This document shows positions 8,922 to 18,206 of a stretch of DNA of 64,000 nt, one piece after another; the first letter of the stretch is position 1; the number at the start of each line of letters is the position of its first letter. The notes under the pieces are model-generated. The model searched no databases, was not told the origin of the DNA, and saw only the letters and a program-made list of their open reading frames with translations. The position numbers and the translations under genes were made by a program. This stretch comes from Kribbella qitaiheensis (GTDB lineage Bacteria > Actinomycetota > Actinomycetes > Propionibacteriales > Kribbellaceae): the NCBI RefSeq assembly GCF_014217565.1, contig NZ_CP043661.1, positions 1,364,001 to 1,428,000 on the forward strand. The letters run 5' to 3'.

Positions 8922-10298
8922 CTAGCAGACAGGAACGCCCGGGAGCTTCGGGTTGGGATCCGAGATGTAGATGTTGCTCATGTAGCCGCCCTGGTCACGC
9001 AGCTTGGCCCACCAGTTGTTGGTGGTGCCCTCGGCGGTCACGCTGTCGCCCTGCTTCTGGCAAGTGACGAACACCTGCGTCGGACCGGCCAGCGTGGTGA
9101 CGATCGAGGCGGTCAGCTTCGCGTCCGAGCGGACCCGGACACCGCTGCCGTAGGTGGTGAAGTTGTACTGCGGCGGGTTGCCGCCGTTGACCAGCTGCAT
9201 GTAGTAAGTCCAGTTCCAGTTCGGCCCTGGGTCGGTGTGGTCGTTGTTGGGCATCTCGCTGTGGCCCTTGATGTGGGCGCGATCCTTCGGGATGCCACGA
9301 CGCTCGGCGATGTTCTTGGTCAGCGCGGCCGACGCCCGGTACATCGCGTCGGTGAACCAGGACGGCTGGTCCACGAAGCCCTCGTGCTCGATGCCGATCG
9401 TGTACGGGTTCTCGGTGCGCACGTGCCAGGCGGTGTCCTTCTCGGCCACCATCTGGGTGATCTGCCCGTCGCTGGAGCGGATCACGTAGTGCGCGCTTAC
9501 CTGAGCCGCCGGGTCCTTGAACCAGCTGATCGTGCCGGCGTACGAGCCCTGGGTGACGTGGATGACGATGGTGGTGATGGCTGCCGTCCGGCCGACCCGG
9601 TAGTTGCAGGTGCAGGCAGGGTTCCAGATGGCGCCCGGGTAGTCGGCCGCCTGGAGCGACGCCGGCGTACGCGTGCCGAGTGGTGCCACCTTCGCGTAGC
9701 GGCCGCGGTCGGGCGTCACCCGCTTCGCAGCCAAGGTGACGCCTGCTGCGCCGACGCCCTGGCCGATAATCCGGTAAACCTCGTCGGTGTAGAGACGGGC
9801 AGTCGGGGCGTCAGCGGAGTGCGGGTACTGCGCGACGACCTCGTACCACTTGGCCACGTCCTTGCGGGCGGCGCCTTGGAGGCCGGCCTTGTCGGCGTAC
9901 GAGTCCAGGACCGCGGCGGCACCCTGGATGTTGGCGGCAGCGTCCTTGGCGAGCTTGTCGGCCGGCAGACCGGTCAGCTTCTTCGCCTCGGACATCGTGG
10001 GGTTGGTGGGGTTGCTGGCCAGGTGCATCACGCCGAAGCCGTTGTCCTGACTCGGCAGGCCGTCGTGGCCGTCCAGGTGGGACTCGGCGTAACCGATACC
10101 GACCAGGACCTCACGCGGTACGTCGTACTGCGTGGATGCGGTCTGGAAGGCCTTGGCGAGATCGCCTGGCACGGCCGAGACGGCCGGTTCGGGGTATTGG
10201 GCGGCGTTGCTCGGCAGCGTTCCGCTGAACGCGATCGCGCCGGCGGCCGCGGCGGCCAGTACTGCGGTCAATCTGGGCACTCGGGCGGTCTTACCCAT
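8922..10298 (-). CDS. Secreted N-acetylmuramoyl-L-alanine amidase with transglycosylase-like N-domain and SH3-like C-module
   Basis: 458 residues with a signal peptide ending near SNAA. An SLT-like helical region (about 40-170) includes LVGIGYAESHLDG and GFGVMHLAS. An Amidase_2 domain follows with TTIVIHVTQG, ISAHYVI-type core AQVSAHYVI, and KGHSEM...NDHTDPGPNW as zinc and catalytic region. The C-terminal module (GVRVRSDAKL to PGVPVC) is nearly the same as that of the M23 peptidase at 4758-5543. I chose the ATG at 10298 (MGKTARVPRL), with AAGGGAAGGAA upstream. It likely hydrolyses the muramoyl-peptide bond of peptidoglycan outside the membrane. Confidence 0.88.
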   Translation of the reverse strand: MGKTARVPRLTAVLAAAAAGAIAFSGTLPSNAAQYPEPAVSAVPGDLAKAFQTASTQYDVPREVLVGIGYAESHLDGHDGLPSQDNGFGVMHLASNPTNPTMSEAKKLTGLPADKLAKDAAANIQGAAAVLDSYADKAGLQGAARKDVAKWYEVVAQYPHSADAPTARLYTDEVYRIIGQGVGAAGVTLAAKRVTPDRGRYAKVAPLGTRTPASLQAADYPGAIWNPACTCNYRVGRTAAITTIVIHVTQGSYAGTISWFKDPAAQVSAHYVIRSSDGQITQMVAEKDTAWHVRTENPYTIGIEHEGFVDQPSWFTDAMYRASAALTKNIAERRGIPKDRAHIKGHSEMPNNDHTDPGPNWNWTYYMQLVNGGNPPQYNFTTYGSGVRVRSDAKLTASIVTTLAGPTQVFVTCQKQGDSVTAEGTTNNWWAKLRDQGGYMSNIYISDPNPKLPGVPVC

Positions 10299-10485
10299 CG
10301 GGGTTGTTCCTTCCCTTGCGACGTTCACCGCGCCTCCCGCGGCGGACGTCCCACCGAGGGGCGTCGGCGGGTGTCAGTCACGGTAGGGCAATATCTTCCG
10401 AAAATGCCAGTACTTACGTGAATATTTCCCGTCACTCGGTGAAATTGCCTGCTCACCGACCGGTGATCCTGCCAGACCGCCCCGG

Positions 10486-11580
10486 TCAGCAGATCCGGCC
10501 ACGCAGGACGATCAGCCGCGGATGTTCCAGTACCGCGGGGTTGGCGCGCGGGTCCTCGTCGTAGACGACCAGATCGGCCGGATTCCCAGGGACCAACGTG
10601 CCGGGCACTCCCAGCCACTCGCGCGCCGCCCACGACCCGGCGGCCAGGGCCTGCTCACCGGTCAAGCCGATCGTCGTCAGGGCGCGGATCTCGGCCGCCA
10701 CCAATCCATGACCCAGTACGCCGCCCGCGTCGGTCCCGGCGTACACGGGGACTCCGGCTTCGACCGCCGAGCGCAGGGTGTCCAGGCGCCGGTCGTACAG
10801 GTCATGCATGTGCGCGGCGTAGGTGGGGAACTTGCCGGCCGCCTGATCGGCGTACTCGGGGAAGTTCTCGAGCTGGATCATCGTCGGCACTACGGCGACG
10901 CCGGCCGCGGCCATCTGGTCGAGCATGCCGGGGAGCAGTCCGGTGCCGTGCTCGATGCAGTCGATGCCTGCGGCCAGCAGATCGGGGAGCGCGTGCTCGC
11001 CGAACACATGCGCGGTGACGCGTGCTCCCAGTTCGTGGGCCCGGGCGATCGCGGCGTTCAGCGCCTCGGCCGGCCAGCAGGGAGTGAGATCACCGGCCTC
11101 GCGGTCGATCCAGTCGCCGACCAGCTTGACCCAGCCGTCGCTCTTGAGCGCCTCCTGCTCGACGTACGCGACCAGCTCCGCCGGCTCGATCTCCCAGCCG
11201 TAGTTGCGGATGTAGCGCTTCGAGCGGGCGATGTGCCGACCGGCCCGGATGATCTTCGGCAGGTCCTCGCGGTCGTCGATCCAGCGGGTGTCCGCGGCCG
11301 AACCGGCGTCGCGGACCAGCAGGGCGCCGGCGTCGCGATCGGCGTACGCCTGCCGCTCCTGCGTCTCCTGGTCGACCGCGCCGCGCTGATCCAGGCCGAT
11401 ATGGCAGTGCGCGTCGACCAGGCCGGGCACGATCCAGCCGCCGGTGGAGACGGTCGTGACGTCAACTGTGCTGATAACGGACGGGGCGGGCCGGTCGACG
11501 ACCAGCCCGCCACTGAGATGGATCTCCTGCTGCTCACCGGCCGGCAGGACCGTGCCGGTGAGCCTGATTACGTCGGCCAT
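10486..11580 (-). CDS. Metal-dependent amidohydrolase
   Basis: 364 residues of the imidazolonepropionase/prolidase-like amidohydrolase group. Metal-site motifs are VDAHCHIGLD (first His pair), VTAHVFGEHAL, CIEHGTG and YAGTDAGG. The ATG at 11580 (MADVIRLTG) was chosen because the frame upstream is Arg-rich non-protein sequence. In other actinobacteria a similar amidohydrolase lies next to ffh; here two transglycosylase genes lie between them. The substrate is not predictable from sequence. Confidence 0.85.
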   Translation of the reverse strand: MADVIRLTGTVLPAGEQQEIHLSGGLVVDRPAPSVISTVDVTTVSTGGWIVPGLVDAHCHIGLDQRGAVDQETQERQAYADRDAGALLVRDAGSAADTRWIDDREDLPKIIRAGRHIARSKRYIRNYGWEIEPAELVAYVEQEALKSDGWVKLVGDWIDREAGDLTPCWPAEALNAAIARAHELGARVTAHVFGEHALPDLLAAGIDCIEHGTGLLPGMLDQMAAAGVAVVPTMIQLENFPEYADQAAGKFPTYAAHMHDLYDRRLDTLRSAVEAGVPVYAGTDAGGVLGHGLVAAEIRALTTIGLTGEQALAAGSWAAREWLGVPGTLVPGNPADLVVYDEDPRANPAVLEHPRLIVLRGRIC

Positions 11581-11605
11581 ACCGCCGACCGTAACCGCAG
11601 AGGTG

Positions 11606-12829
11606 TCAGCCGTGCGACCCGCTGCCCTGGGTGCAGGGAGTGGGGTTCGCCTCGACCGCGCACGGCGAGCCGCTGGGCGTCTCCGAAGGCGTCGGGGTCG
11701 GGGTGTCCGTCGGCGGGTCCGTCGGCGTCGGCGTCGGGGTCGGGGTCGGAGTCGGCGTGTCTGTCGGCGGGTTGGTCGGCCGGTCCGTCGGCGGGCGCGT
11801 CGGCTTGGTCGGGTGACCGGTCGGCGTGTCGATCGGGTCCGGGATCGACGGCTTGCCGGTCGGCTTCGCCGTCGGCTTGGGGGTGGCCTTCGGGTCGTCC
11901 GGCACGTCCGGAACCTCCCGCGGGTCGACCTTGCGATCGGCGTTACCGGTCGGCTTCGGCGTCGACAGGTTGCCCTTGGCATTCGGCACCAGGACGGCGT
12001 TCTTGCTGTAGACCCGCATCCAGCGCAGCACGGTGGCCACGAAGTCCTTGGAGTGCTGGTACCGCAGGAGGGCGGAGACCAGGTCCATCGGGCGCTTCAG
12101 GTCGTCGCCCTCGGAGCACAGGTAGACCGCGACGGTGGTGACCGCGTCGTACACGTTGTTCGGGTTGCGGAAGCCGTCACCGTTGCCGTCGGCGCCGAAC
12201 TCGCTCCACACGCCCGGGATGATCTGCATCGGGCCCACGGCCCGGTCGAACACCTTGTCGCTGTCGTAGCGACCCTTGTCGGTGTCGACGATCCGGCCGG
12301 TGCCGCCCTTGCCGTTCAGCGTCGGGCCGAGGAGTTTGCCGCGGGTGGTGCCGGCCACGTCGACCCGGCCGCTGCTGGCGTGGTTCGACTCGACCTTGCC
12401 GATACCGGCCAGGAGCGGCCAGGTGAGACCGCAGTTGGGCCGGACCACGGCGAGATTCGCGGTGGCGCGGCGGTACGCGGGGAAGACCCCGCGCGGGATG
12501 CCGTTGACGGCATCGGGCCGGCCCGGCCGGACGACGGACGAGCCGTCGGTCGCACCCTGAACGGGCACATCGGCACGGGCGGGCTTGTCAGATCCGATCC
12601 TGCCGTCCACTCCTGGACGTTGCGGGACGATCATCGTCAGTTCGTCGAATTCACCGCTGTTCAGCCCGGCCCCAGGCGATGGGGCGACCGGACTGTCCGC
12701 CGCGAAGTCGCCGGAGGCACCGGCACCCCCCGAGGCGACTGTCACGATGGCCCCTACCAGGAGAGGGGCCGTGCACAGTGAAGCGATGATTACTTTGACC
12801 CGACGGTTACCACTACGGGTTAGGCGCAT
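11606..12829 (-). CDS. Lytic transglycosylase-like secreted protein with Pro/Thr-rich tail (copy 1)
   Basis: 407 residues. An N-terminal membrane helix or signal (about 12-35) precedes a transglycosylase/SLT domain with LLAGIGKVESNH (catalytic Glu), AVGPMQIIPGVW and LLRYQHSKDFVATVLRWM. Inside it, the loop GADGNGDGFRNPNN has an EF-hand-like DxNxDG calcium pattern. The last ~120 residues are a P-T-D-rich tail ending in a Cys-containing segment (GSPCAVEANPTPC). It is a paralogue of 13043-14416. It probably cleaves glycan strands at the wall, and the tail may span peptidoglycan. Confidence 0.85.
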   Translation of the reverse strand: MRLTRSGNRRVKVIIASLCTAPLLVGAIVTVASGGAGASGDFAADSPVAPSPGAGLNSGEFDELTMIVPQRPGVDGRIGSDKPARADVPVQGATDGSSVVRPGRPDAVNGIPRGVFPAYRRATANLAVVRPNCGLTWPLLAGIGKVESNHASSGRVDVAGTTRGKLLGPTLNGKGGTGRIVDTDKGRYDSDKVFDRAVGPMQIIPGVWSEFGADGNGDGFRNPNNVYDAVTTVAVYLCSEGDDLKRPMDLVSALLRYQHSKDFVATVLRWMRVYSKNAVLVPNAKGNLSTPKPTGNADRKVDPREVPDVPDDPKATPKPTAKPTGKPSIPDPIDTPTGHPTKPTRPPTDRPTNPPTDTPTPTPTPTPTPTDPPTDTPTPTPSETPSGSPCAVEANPTPCTQGSGSHG

Positions 12830-12854
12830 AGTTCCCCCAACGATCCATGCGCCA

Positions 12855-12885
12855 GAAAGTTACCGAAGGGCGACGGAAAGTTACC
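12855..12885 (-). promoter_or_regulatory. Direct repeats upstream of transglycosylase copy 1
   Basis: Two perfect copies of GGTAACTTTC (minus-strand reading) at 12864-12855 and 12885-12876, exactly 21 bp apart, or two helical turns. They lie 26-56 bases upstream of the start codon. This spacing is typical of response-regulator or activator sites. The remainder of the 12830-13042 gap shows nothing else I can name. Confidence 0.4.
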
Positions 12886-13042
12886 TGAGCCGATAGCTCA
12901 TGGTCAGAAGGCACCCGATTTCAGGCGTGAAAACCACTTCTGAGGGGCCGATGGCAACGGATTTCGCCTTGGCCCGCTTCTTACATGCGGCGGCTGCCAG
13001 AGTACGCGGTACCGGCTGCTTCGCCAACGTACGCAGTACGGA

Positions 13043-14416
13043 TCAGGGCGTGGTCGGCGTCTCGTCGGGCGTCGAGTTGTTGCTCGGGGCCTCGGAAGTC
13101 GTACCGGCCGGCTGGGACACCGGCGTACAGGTCGGCGTCTCGGTCGGGGCCTGCGTGGGGGCGTTGGCGTCGCACGGCGGCAGCGGCGTCGGCGTCGGGG
13201 TGTCGGCCGTCGGCGTCGGGGTCGGGGTCGGGGTCTCCGTCGTCGGCGGCGGCGTCGGGGTCGTGGGCGGCGTCGACGGGGTCTGCTCGGTCGGGGTCGG
13301 TGTCGGCCGGGGCGTCGGCGAGACGGTCCACGGCGGTGTCGGCGTGGTCGGCCGTGTGCTGGTCGGCAGCGTCTTGGTCGGCGTTACCGTCGGGGTCACG
13401 GTCGGCGTCCCGGTCGGGTGCGTCGCCGGCTTGGTCGCCTGCTGGGTCGCGTGCGTGGCCGGCTTCGTGGTCGCGGGGTGCGAGGTCGTGTCGTCGTCGC
13501 CGGGCACGTGGGTCGGGTCGGAGTCGCGCTGGACGTTGCCGTCGTCACCGATCGTCGGGTCGATCACGCCGTCGGTGTCCGGGATGGTCGTGGTGGACTT
13601 GCTGTACGACTGCATCCAGCGCAGCACCGTGTTCACGTAGTCCATCGAGTGGTTGTACCGAAGGACTGCCTGGACCAGGCCCGTCGGAGTACTCAGGTTG
13701 GAGCCGTTCGAGCAGAGGTAGTCAGCGGCTGCCCGGGACGCGTCGAAGACGTTGTGCGGGTCCTTCACGCCGTCCCCGTTGCCGTCGGCACCGAAGGCGT
13801 TCCAGCTGCCGGGGATGAACTGCATCGGGCCGACCGCGCGGTCCCAGCGGGTGTTGCCGTCGTACTTACCCTGATCGGTGTCGCTGATGGCCGCCATCCC
13901 GGGACCGCCGTCGAGCACCGGGCCGAGGATCTTGCCGCGGGTGTTGCCGGCCGCGTCGACCCGGCCGCCGCTCGCGTGCGAGGACTCGACCTTCCCGATC
14001 CCGGCCAGCAGTGGCCAGGTGATGTGGCAGTTGGGCTGCGCGAGCGCGAGGTCGTTGGCCGCCTTCTGGTACGCCGCGAGCACGGTGCCGGGGATGCCGG
14101 AGGTATCGCCGATGACGCCGGGGATCACCGGCTGCTTGTTGTCCGTCGCACCGGTCACCGGGACGTCGATCGAGGACCGCTTCTCCGTGCCGACTCCGCC
14201 GTCGACGCCGGGCTGGGCCGGTACGTCGCTCACCAGGTCGTCGAAGACCGAGTCCTGCCGGGGCAGGCCCAGCGCGTGCGAATCGACCACAAACGAGTTC
14301 GACGGCACGCCGCCGGCGACGAAGACGGCCACCATTGCGGCGGGCGGGGCAAGGCAGATCCACGTCGCGGTCAGCTTGCCGCGCCACGTGTCCAGGTTCT
14401 TGAACTGCTGCCTCAT
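13043..14416 (-). CDS. Lytic transglycosylase-like secreted protein with long Pro/Thr-rich tail (copy 2)
   Basis: 457 residues. An N-terminal membrane segment (LTATWICLAPPAAMVAVFV) precedes the same transglycosylase domain as copy 1: LLAGIGKVESSH with the catalytic Glu, the calcium-like GADGNGDGVKDPHN, and VLRWMQSYSK. It ends in a ~190-residue P-T-rich tail with TPT repeats and two Cys (LPPCDANAP and PTCTP). The ATG at 14416 has a GGGGGA upstream. Tail length and composition differ from copy 1 while the catalytic domains align throughout, so this is a duplication with a freely diverging tail. Confidence 0.85.
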   Translation of the reverse strand: MRQQFKNLDTWRGKLTATWICLAPPAAMVAVFVAGGVPSNSFVVDSHALGLPRQDSVFDDLVSDVPAQPGVDGGVGTEKRSSIDVPVTGATDNKQPVIPGVIGDTSGIPGTVLAAYQKAANDLALAQPNCHITWPLLAGIGKVESSHASGGRVDAAGNTRGKILGPVLDGGPGMAAISDTDQGKYDGNTRWDRAVGPMQFIPGSWNAFGADGNGDGVKDPHNVFDASRAAADYLCSNGSNLSTPTGLVQAVLRYNHSMDYVNTVLRWMQSYSKSTTTIPDTDGVIDPTIGDDGNVQRDSDPTHVPGDDDTTSHPATTKPATHATQQATKPATHPTGTPTVTPTVTPTKTLPTSTRPTTPTPPWTVSPTPRPTPTPTEQTPSTPPTTPTPPPTTETPTPTPTPTADTPTPTPLPPCDANAPTQAPTETPTCTPVSQPAGTTSEAPSNNSTPDETPTTP

Positions 14417-14468
14417 CCGAACCGTCCCCCAGGTTCTGCAGTCTCTCGTTGCTTCGGGCGTAGCCACG

Positions 14469-14496
14469 ATCTTAGCCGTCGGTCGGGTTCCGGCAA
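14469..14496 (-). promoter_or_regulatory. Promoter of transglycosylase copy 2
   Basis: On the minus strand TTGCCG, 16 bases, TAAGAT; the -10 ends 53 bases before the ATG at 14416. This matches a housekeeping sigma-A-type promoter. Confidence 0.5.
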
Positions 14497-14599
14497 CCGT
14501 CCACGACCGGGCGTGAGTTCATGACCGAGCGAGGACTTGTGCCCGGCGGATGATCCGTGATGCTGACCTCAGCCGACCACGGTACGTAGTACTAGGCAG

Positions 14600-16163
14600 C
14601 TATTTTCCGCCGAGCATGTTCTTCAGTTCGTCCGGCAGCTCGAAGCCGCCGGCGCCGGCGCCGGCGCCGCCACCGAACGCGGCCGGGAGCTGACCCGGCT
14701 GGGGCTCGGCCGCCTCGCTCGGACCCGTGTTCGCCCGCTTGGCCGGGTTGCCCGAGCCGCGCTTGGCCTTGCCCTTCTTCGCCTGCTGCTTGGCCTTCTT
14801 GCCGCCGGTCCCCGGCATCCCGGGCATTCCCGGCATTCCGGGCATGCCCTTGCCGGACGCCATCGCCGACATCATCTTGCGGGCCTCGAAGAAGCGCTCG
14901 ACCAGGCCGCTGACGGTGGCCACCTCGGTGCCCGAACCCTTCGCGATCCGGGCCCGGCGGGAGCCGTTGATGATGTTCGGGTCGGTCCGCTCGGCCGGCG
15001 TCATCGAGTGGATGACAGCCTCGATCCGGTCGATCTCGCGCTCGTCGAAGTTCTCCAGCTGGTCCTTGAACTGGGACGCGCCGGGCAGCATGCCGAAGAT
15101 CTTGGTCAGCGGGCCCATCTTGCGGACCGACTGCATCTGGGCGAGGAAGTCGTCCAGGGTGAAGTCTTTGCCGCCCCGCTTCTGCAGCTTGGCGGCCGTC
15201 TTCGCGGCCTCGTCGGCGTCGAACGACTTCTCCGCCTGCTCGATCAGGCTCATCACGTCGCCCATACCGAGGATGCGCGACGCCATCCGGTCGGGGTGGA
15301 AGACGTCGAAGTCCTCGAGCTTCTCGCCGTTGCTGGCGAACATCACCTGGCGCCCGGTGACCTGCGCGATCGACAGCGCCGCACCACCGCGGGCGTCACC
15401 GTCCAGCTTGGACAGCACCACGCCGTCGAAACCGACGCCGTCCAGGAAGGCCTGCGCGGTGGTGACCGCGTCCTGGCCGATCATCGCGTCGACGACGAAA
15501 AGGATCTCGTCAGGCGTGACCGCGTCGCGGATGTCCGCGGCCTGCTTCATCAGTTCCTCGTCGACACCGAGGCGGGCCGGCCGTGTCGACGATGACCACG
15601 GAGTACTGCTTGGTCCTGGCCTCCTCCATCGCCTGCCGCGCGACCTGGACCGGGTCGCCGACGCCGTTGCCCGGTTCGGGCGCATACACCGGTACGCCGG
15701 CGCGCTCGCCGACCACCTGGAGCTGGGTGACCGCGTTCGGCCGCTGTAGGTCGGCCGCGACCAGCATCGGGGTCTGGTGCTTGCTCTCCTTCAGCCACTT
15801 CGCGAGCTTTCCGGCCAGGGTGGTCTTACCCGCACCCTGCAGACCGGCAAGCATGATCACCGTCGGCGGCCGCTTGGCCATCCGCAGCTCACGCGTCTGG
15901 CCACCGAGGATGGTGACCAGTTCCTCGTTGACGATCTTGATGACCTGCTGGGCGGGGTTGAGCCCGCCGCGTACGTCGGCCCCGCCGGCCCGCTCCTTCA
16001 CCGCCGCGATGAAGTCCTTCACCACCGGCAGCGCGACATCCGCCTCCAGCAGCGCGATCCGGATCTCCCGCGCGGTCGCGTCGATGTCGGCATCGGTCAG
16101 CTTGCCCTTGCCGCGCAGATTCTTGAACGCGGCGGAAAGGCGATCAGAAAGCGTGTCGAACAC
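14600..16163 (-). CDS. ffh: Signal recognition particle protein Ffh, frame broken once
   Basis: The SRP54 GTPase binds 4.5S RNA and delivers signal-sequence proteins to FtsY. After one correction it is 520 residues from the GTG at 16163 (VFDTLSDRLSAAFKNLRG). It has the N domain, G-domain motifs GLQGAGKTT and VDTAG, TKLDGDARGG-type SKLDGDARGG, and an M domain with the diagnostic SRRARIAKGSG. It ends in a Met-rich GMPGMPG stretch and a Gly/Ala tail. The frame breaks at the GGG of 15574-15576 (coding strand GGCCGGCCCGCC). Removing one base restores VDTAGRLGVDEELMKQA exactly. As ffh is normally essential and single-copy, this break is almost certainly a sequencing error. Confidence 0.95.
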
Positions 16164-16247
16164 GAGGCCACAATCCGTTTCTTCAGGTGGAGCAGACAAC
16201 CCAGGGCAACTCGACGAGTCTACCGGCCGCCAAGAACCACCCCGCCC

Positions 16248-16290
16248 TGTGGATGACCGCAGCCGCCCAACCCCTCCCCGCCGGTAAAGT
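16248..16290 (+). promoter_or_regulatory. Promoter of A/B cassette 1
   Basis: CCCTGTGGAT box (TGTGGAT at 16248-16254), then a TAAAGT -10 at 16285-16290, 37 bases start to start. The same arrangement precedes each of the four cassettes and no conserved -35 is visible. The -10 ends 39 bases before the A1 start codon. Confidence 0.5.
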
Positions 16291-16329
16291 CTTGGTCACC
16301 ACCGAACCGGGCCGAAGCGGAAGGCATCA

Positions 16330-16770
16330 ATGGACTTCAACGAGTTCAACCGACAGTACAAACTGTCCCGCGCGAGCCTGATCGCCGGCGAAACCACCGA
16401 CCTCCCCGCCGTACAGACCCACCTCCGCGAGTTGGCCGACGAGGTAAGCGGCAGCGATCGGCAGATCGCCCGCAAGCTGATCGACGGCCTGCCCGCCCTG
16501 GTGGCCGCTGTCCAGGAGTCGTCTTCGTCGTCGTCCGCAGAGATGGCCGAAGCACAACAAGTCCTCAACGACGGCAAGTTCGACGAAGGCACCCGCGAAG
16601 AACGCCTCGCGGCCTTCGCCGACGCACGGAAGAAGATCTGGGCGATCGCCGACCGCGCCGGCGCGGACAGCGACCGGATCCGCTACCTCACCCGCCGGTT
16701 CGAGTCCACCGAGCTCTACCTCGAAGAGGGCTATCCGTGGGAGTCACCGCCGGACAGCCCCGGCGCCTGA
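16330..16770 (+). CDS. Small helical partner protein A1 of the A/B array (unknown family)
   Basis: 146 residues, acidic and predicted all-helical, without signal peptide or membrane segment. I do not recognise the family. It is the most divergent A copy but keeps the opening DFNEFN, the central DARKKIWAIADRA and the tail RFESTELYLEEG...PW. The core IWxIADrA and the terminal W-P motif are shared by all four A proteins. It lies 3 bases before B1, so A and B are made together, probably in comparable amounts. The role is inferred from context only: partner, inhibitor or immunity protein of the metallopeptidase. Confidence 0.75.
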   Translation: MDFNEFNRQYKLSRASLIAGETTDLPAVQTHLRELADEVSGSDRQIARKLIDGLPALVAAVQESSSSSSAEMAEAQQVLNDGKFDEGTREERLAAFADARKKIWAIADRAGADSDRIRYLTRRFESTELYLEEGYPWESPPDSPGA

Positions 16771-16773
16771 CCT

Positions 16774-18113
16774 ATGGCCGGCTACGAGGGCATGACCCGG
16801 ATCGATCCGGAGTCACCGGTCTACCAGGAGTTCGCCCGGCTCTACCGCATCGCCCAGGAGATGCATCCCGGCGGACTGGACCGCTGGAACGGCGAACTCT
16901 ACTCGCGGACCGATGACAAGTACGGCGGGTTGACCCGTGATGGCACCTTCCGCCTGAACCAGACGCTCGTCCTCGATCAGCTGACCGGCGGCGAGGGAAC
17001 CGGCGACCCCGTCCGGCAAGGCCAAGCGCTGGCCACGGTGCTGCACGAATCCCTGCATGCCAGGGTCGAGATGGACGCCAAGCTCGAGCCCAACGCTCTG
17101 CGTCGGCCGCAGTCCATCGGGCTGGACGAGGGACTCACGGAACTCGCCACGATGGAGGACTACGAACAGTTCGCTCAGCTAGCCGGCTACGAGGACACCC
17201 AGACGCCGGATCCCGAGTACCCGGGTGCCGTCCACGCCGCGGGCGAACTGCTGGATCGGGCCAGCACATCCGGCGCCGAGCGCGCCGACCTGTTGTCGGC
17301 GGCGATCGATCAACCCGTGATGATGCGCTGGGACACCATCGCCGGCAGCATCGTGCAGAACGAACTGGCCGACACGGTCCCACCGGACGCCGACCACCAG
17401 CAGGCAGCCCGGGCCCACCTCGTCAACCAGATGGCCGTCGACGAGTGGGCCGTGGTCCACGACCTCGACGGCCTCGGCCCGGCGACCGCCGAACTCACGA
17501 ACGAGGCCGTGGACAACGGCGTTGCCCAGCTCCGCGAGCACTACCAGAACACCCCGGACGAGCCGTACCCCGCCAGAACCCCGAACCCGGCCGCCGAAGT
17601 AGCCACCCAAACCACCCAGCCGACCGAACAACAGCGCGCGACCACCACCCCCGCCCGCGACCACCCCGTCGACCTGACCAAACTCCCCCCACCAGACGCC
17701 ACCACCCGGGTCGCCGACCCCTCCCCCAGCAACCCGCACCCAGCAACACCGGGACTGCCCAGCCGACGCCCGGCAACACCAGCACTGCCCAGCCCACACC
17801 CGGCAACACCGGCACTGCCCAGCCGGCACCCGCCAGCGCCCAGCAATCCCCCGCCGGCAACGCCGAGGGCCCACAACCCGGCAACACACAGCCCGCCTCC
17901 CCCGCCCGCGCCAACGGCACACAGCCCGCAGCTCACGCTGCCGGTCAGCAGGGCGACCCCATGCGCTTCCTCAACAACCAGGCCCCCGCCACCCACGCCA
18001 CCCGCCCAGGCCCTTCCCTAGGCAACGGCGCCCGCGGCGCCGGCACCCCCGCCGGCCCTTCAATCGATCGCCCCACCCGTACCACCACCCCAGACCGCGG
18101 TGGCCGGGACTGA
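16774..18113 (+). CDS. Putative zinc metallopeptidase B1 of the A/B array, frame broken once
   Basis: The N-terminal domain (about 1-275) carries VLHESLHARVEMD, an HExxH at about 91-95, followed by a conserved Glu in EGLTEL that could be the third zinc ligand. The uncorrected frame stops at 18021 in an implausible Pro/His-rich sequence. Adding one C to the C5 run at 17723-17727 continues to 18113. That yields a linker with three near-perfect QPTPGNTGTA repeats, then the tail THATRPGPSLGNGARGAG that B2 also has. Corrected length is 446. There is no signal peptide. The family is not recognised and its substrate unknown. The catalytic assignment rests on the HExxH plus Glu pattern kept in all four copies. 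Confidence 0.7.
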
Positions 18114-18126
18114 CTTCGCTGCGCCC

Positions 18127-18168
18127 TGTGGATATCTCCCGTCGGGCACCCGACGAACTCGATAGGTT
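18127..18168 (+). promoter_or_regulatory. Promoter of A/B cassette 2
   Basis: GCCCTGTGGATATC box with TGTGGAT at 18127-18133 and a TAGGTT -10 at 18163-18168, 36 bases start to start. The A2 start codon is at 18207. Confidence 0.5.
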
Positions 18169-18206
18169 GACCGGTGAGGGCAGGAATCCGCGACAGAGGA
18201 GAATCA

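Noticed and set aside
10299..10485. Possible c-di-AMP (ydaO) riboswitch upstream of the amidase
   Set aside because: Context is suggestive and the leader is GC-rich with hairpin potential, but I could not find the conserved ydaO core.
11640..11800. Tandem GTCGGCGTCGGGG repeats as a possible CRISPR or minisatellite
   Set aside because: They encode the Pro/Thr tail of the transglycosylase; no regular spacers. The same holds for 13120-13460.
14600..16199. ffh as two separate genes or programmed frameshift
   Set aside because: No slippery site or known recoding in ffh; the same GGCCC change occurs in five other genes, so sequencing error is simpler.
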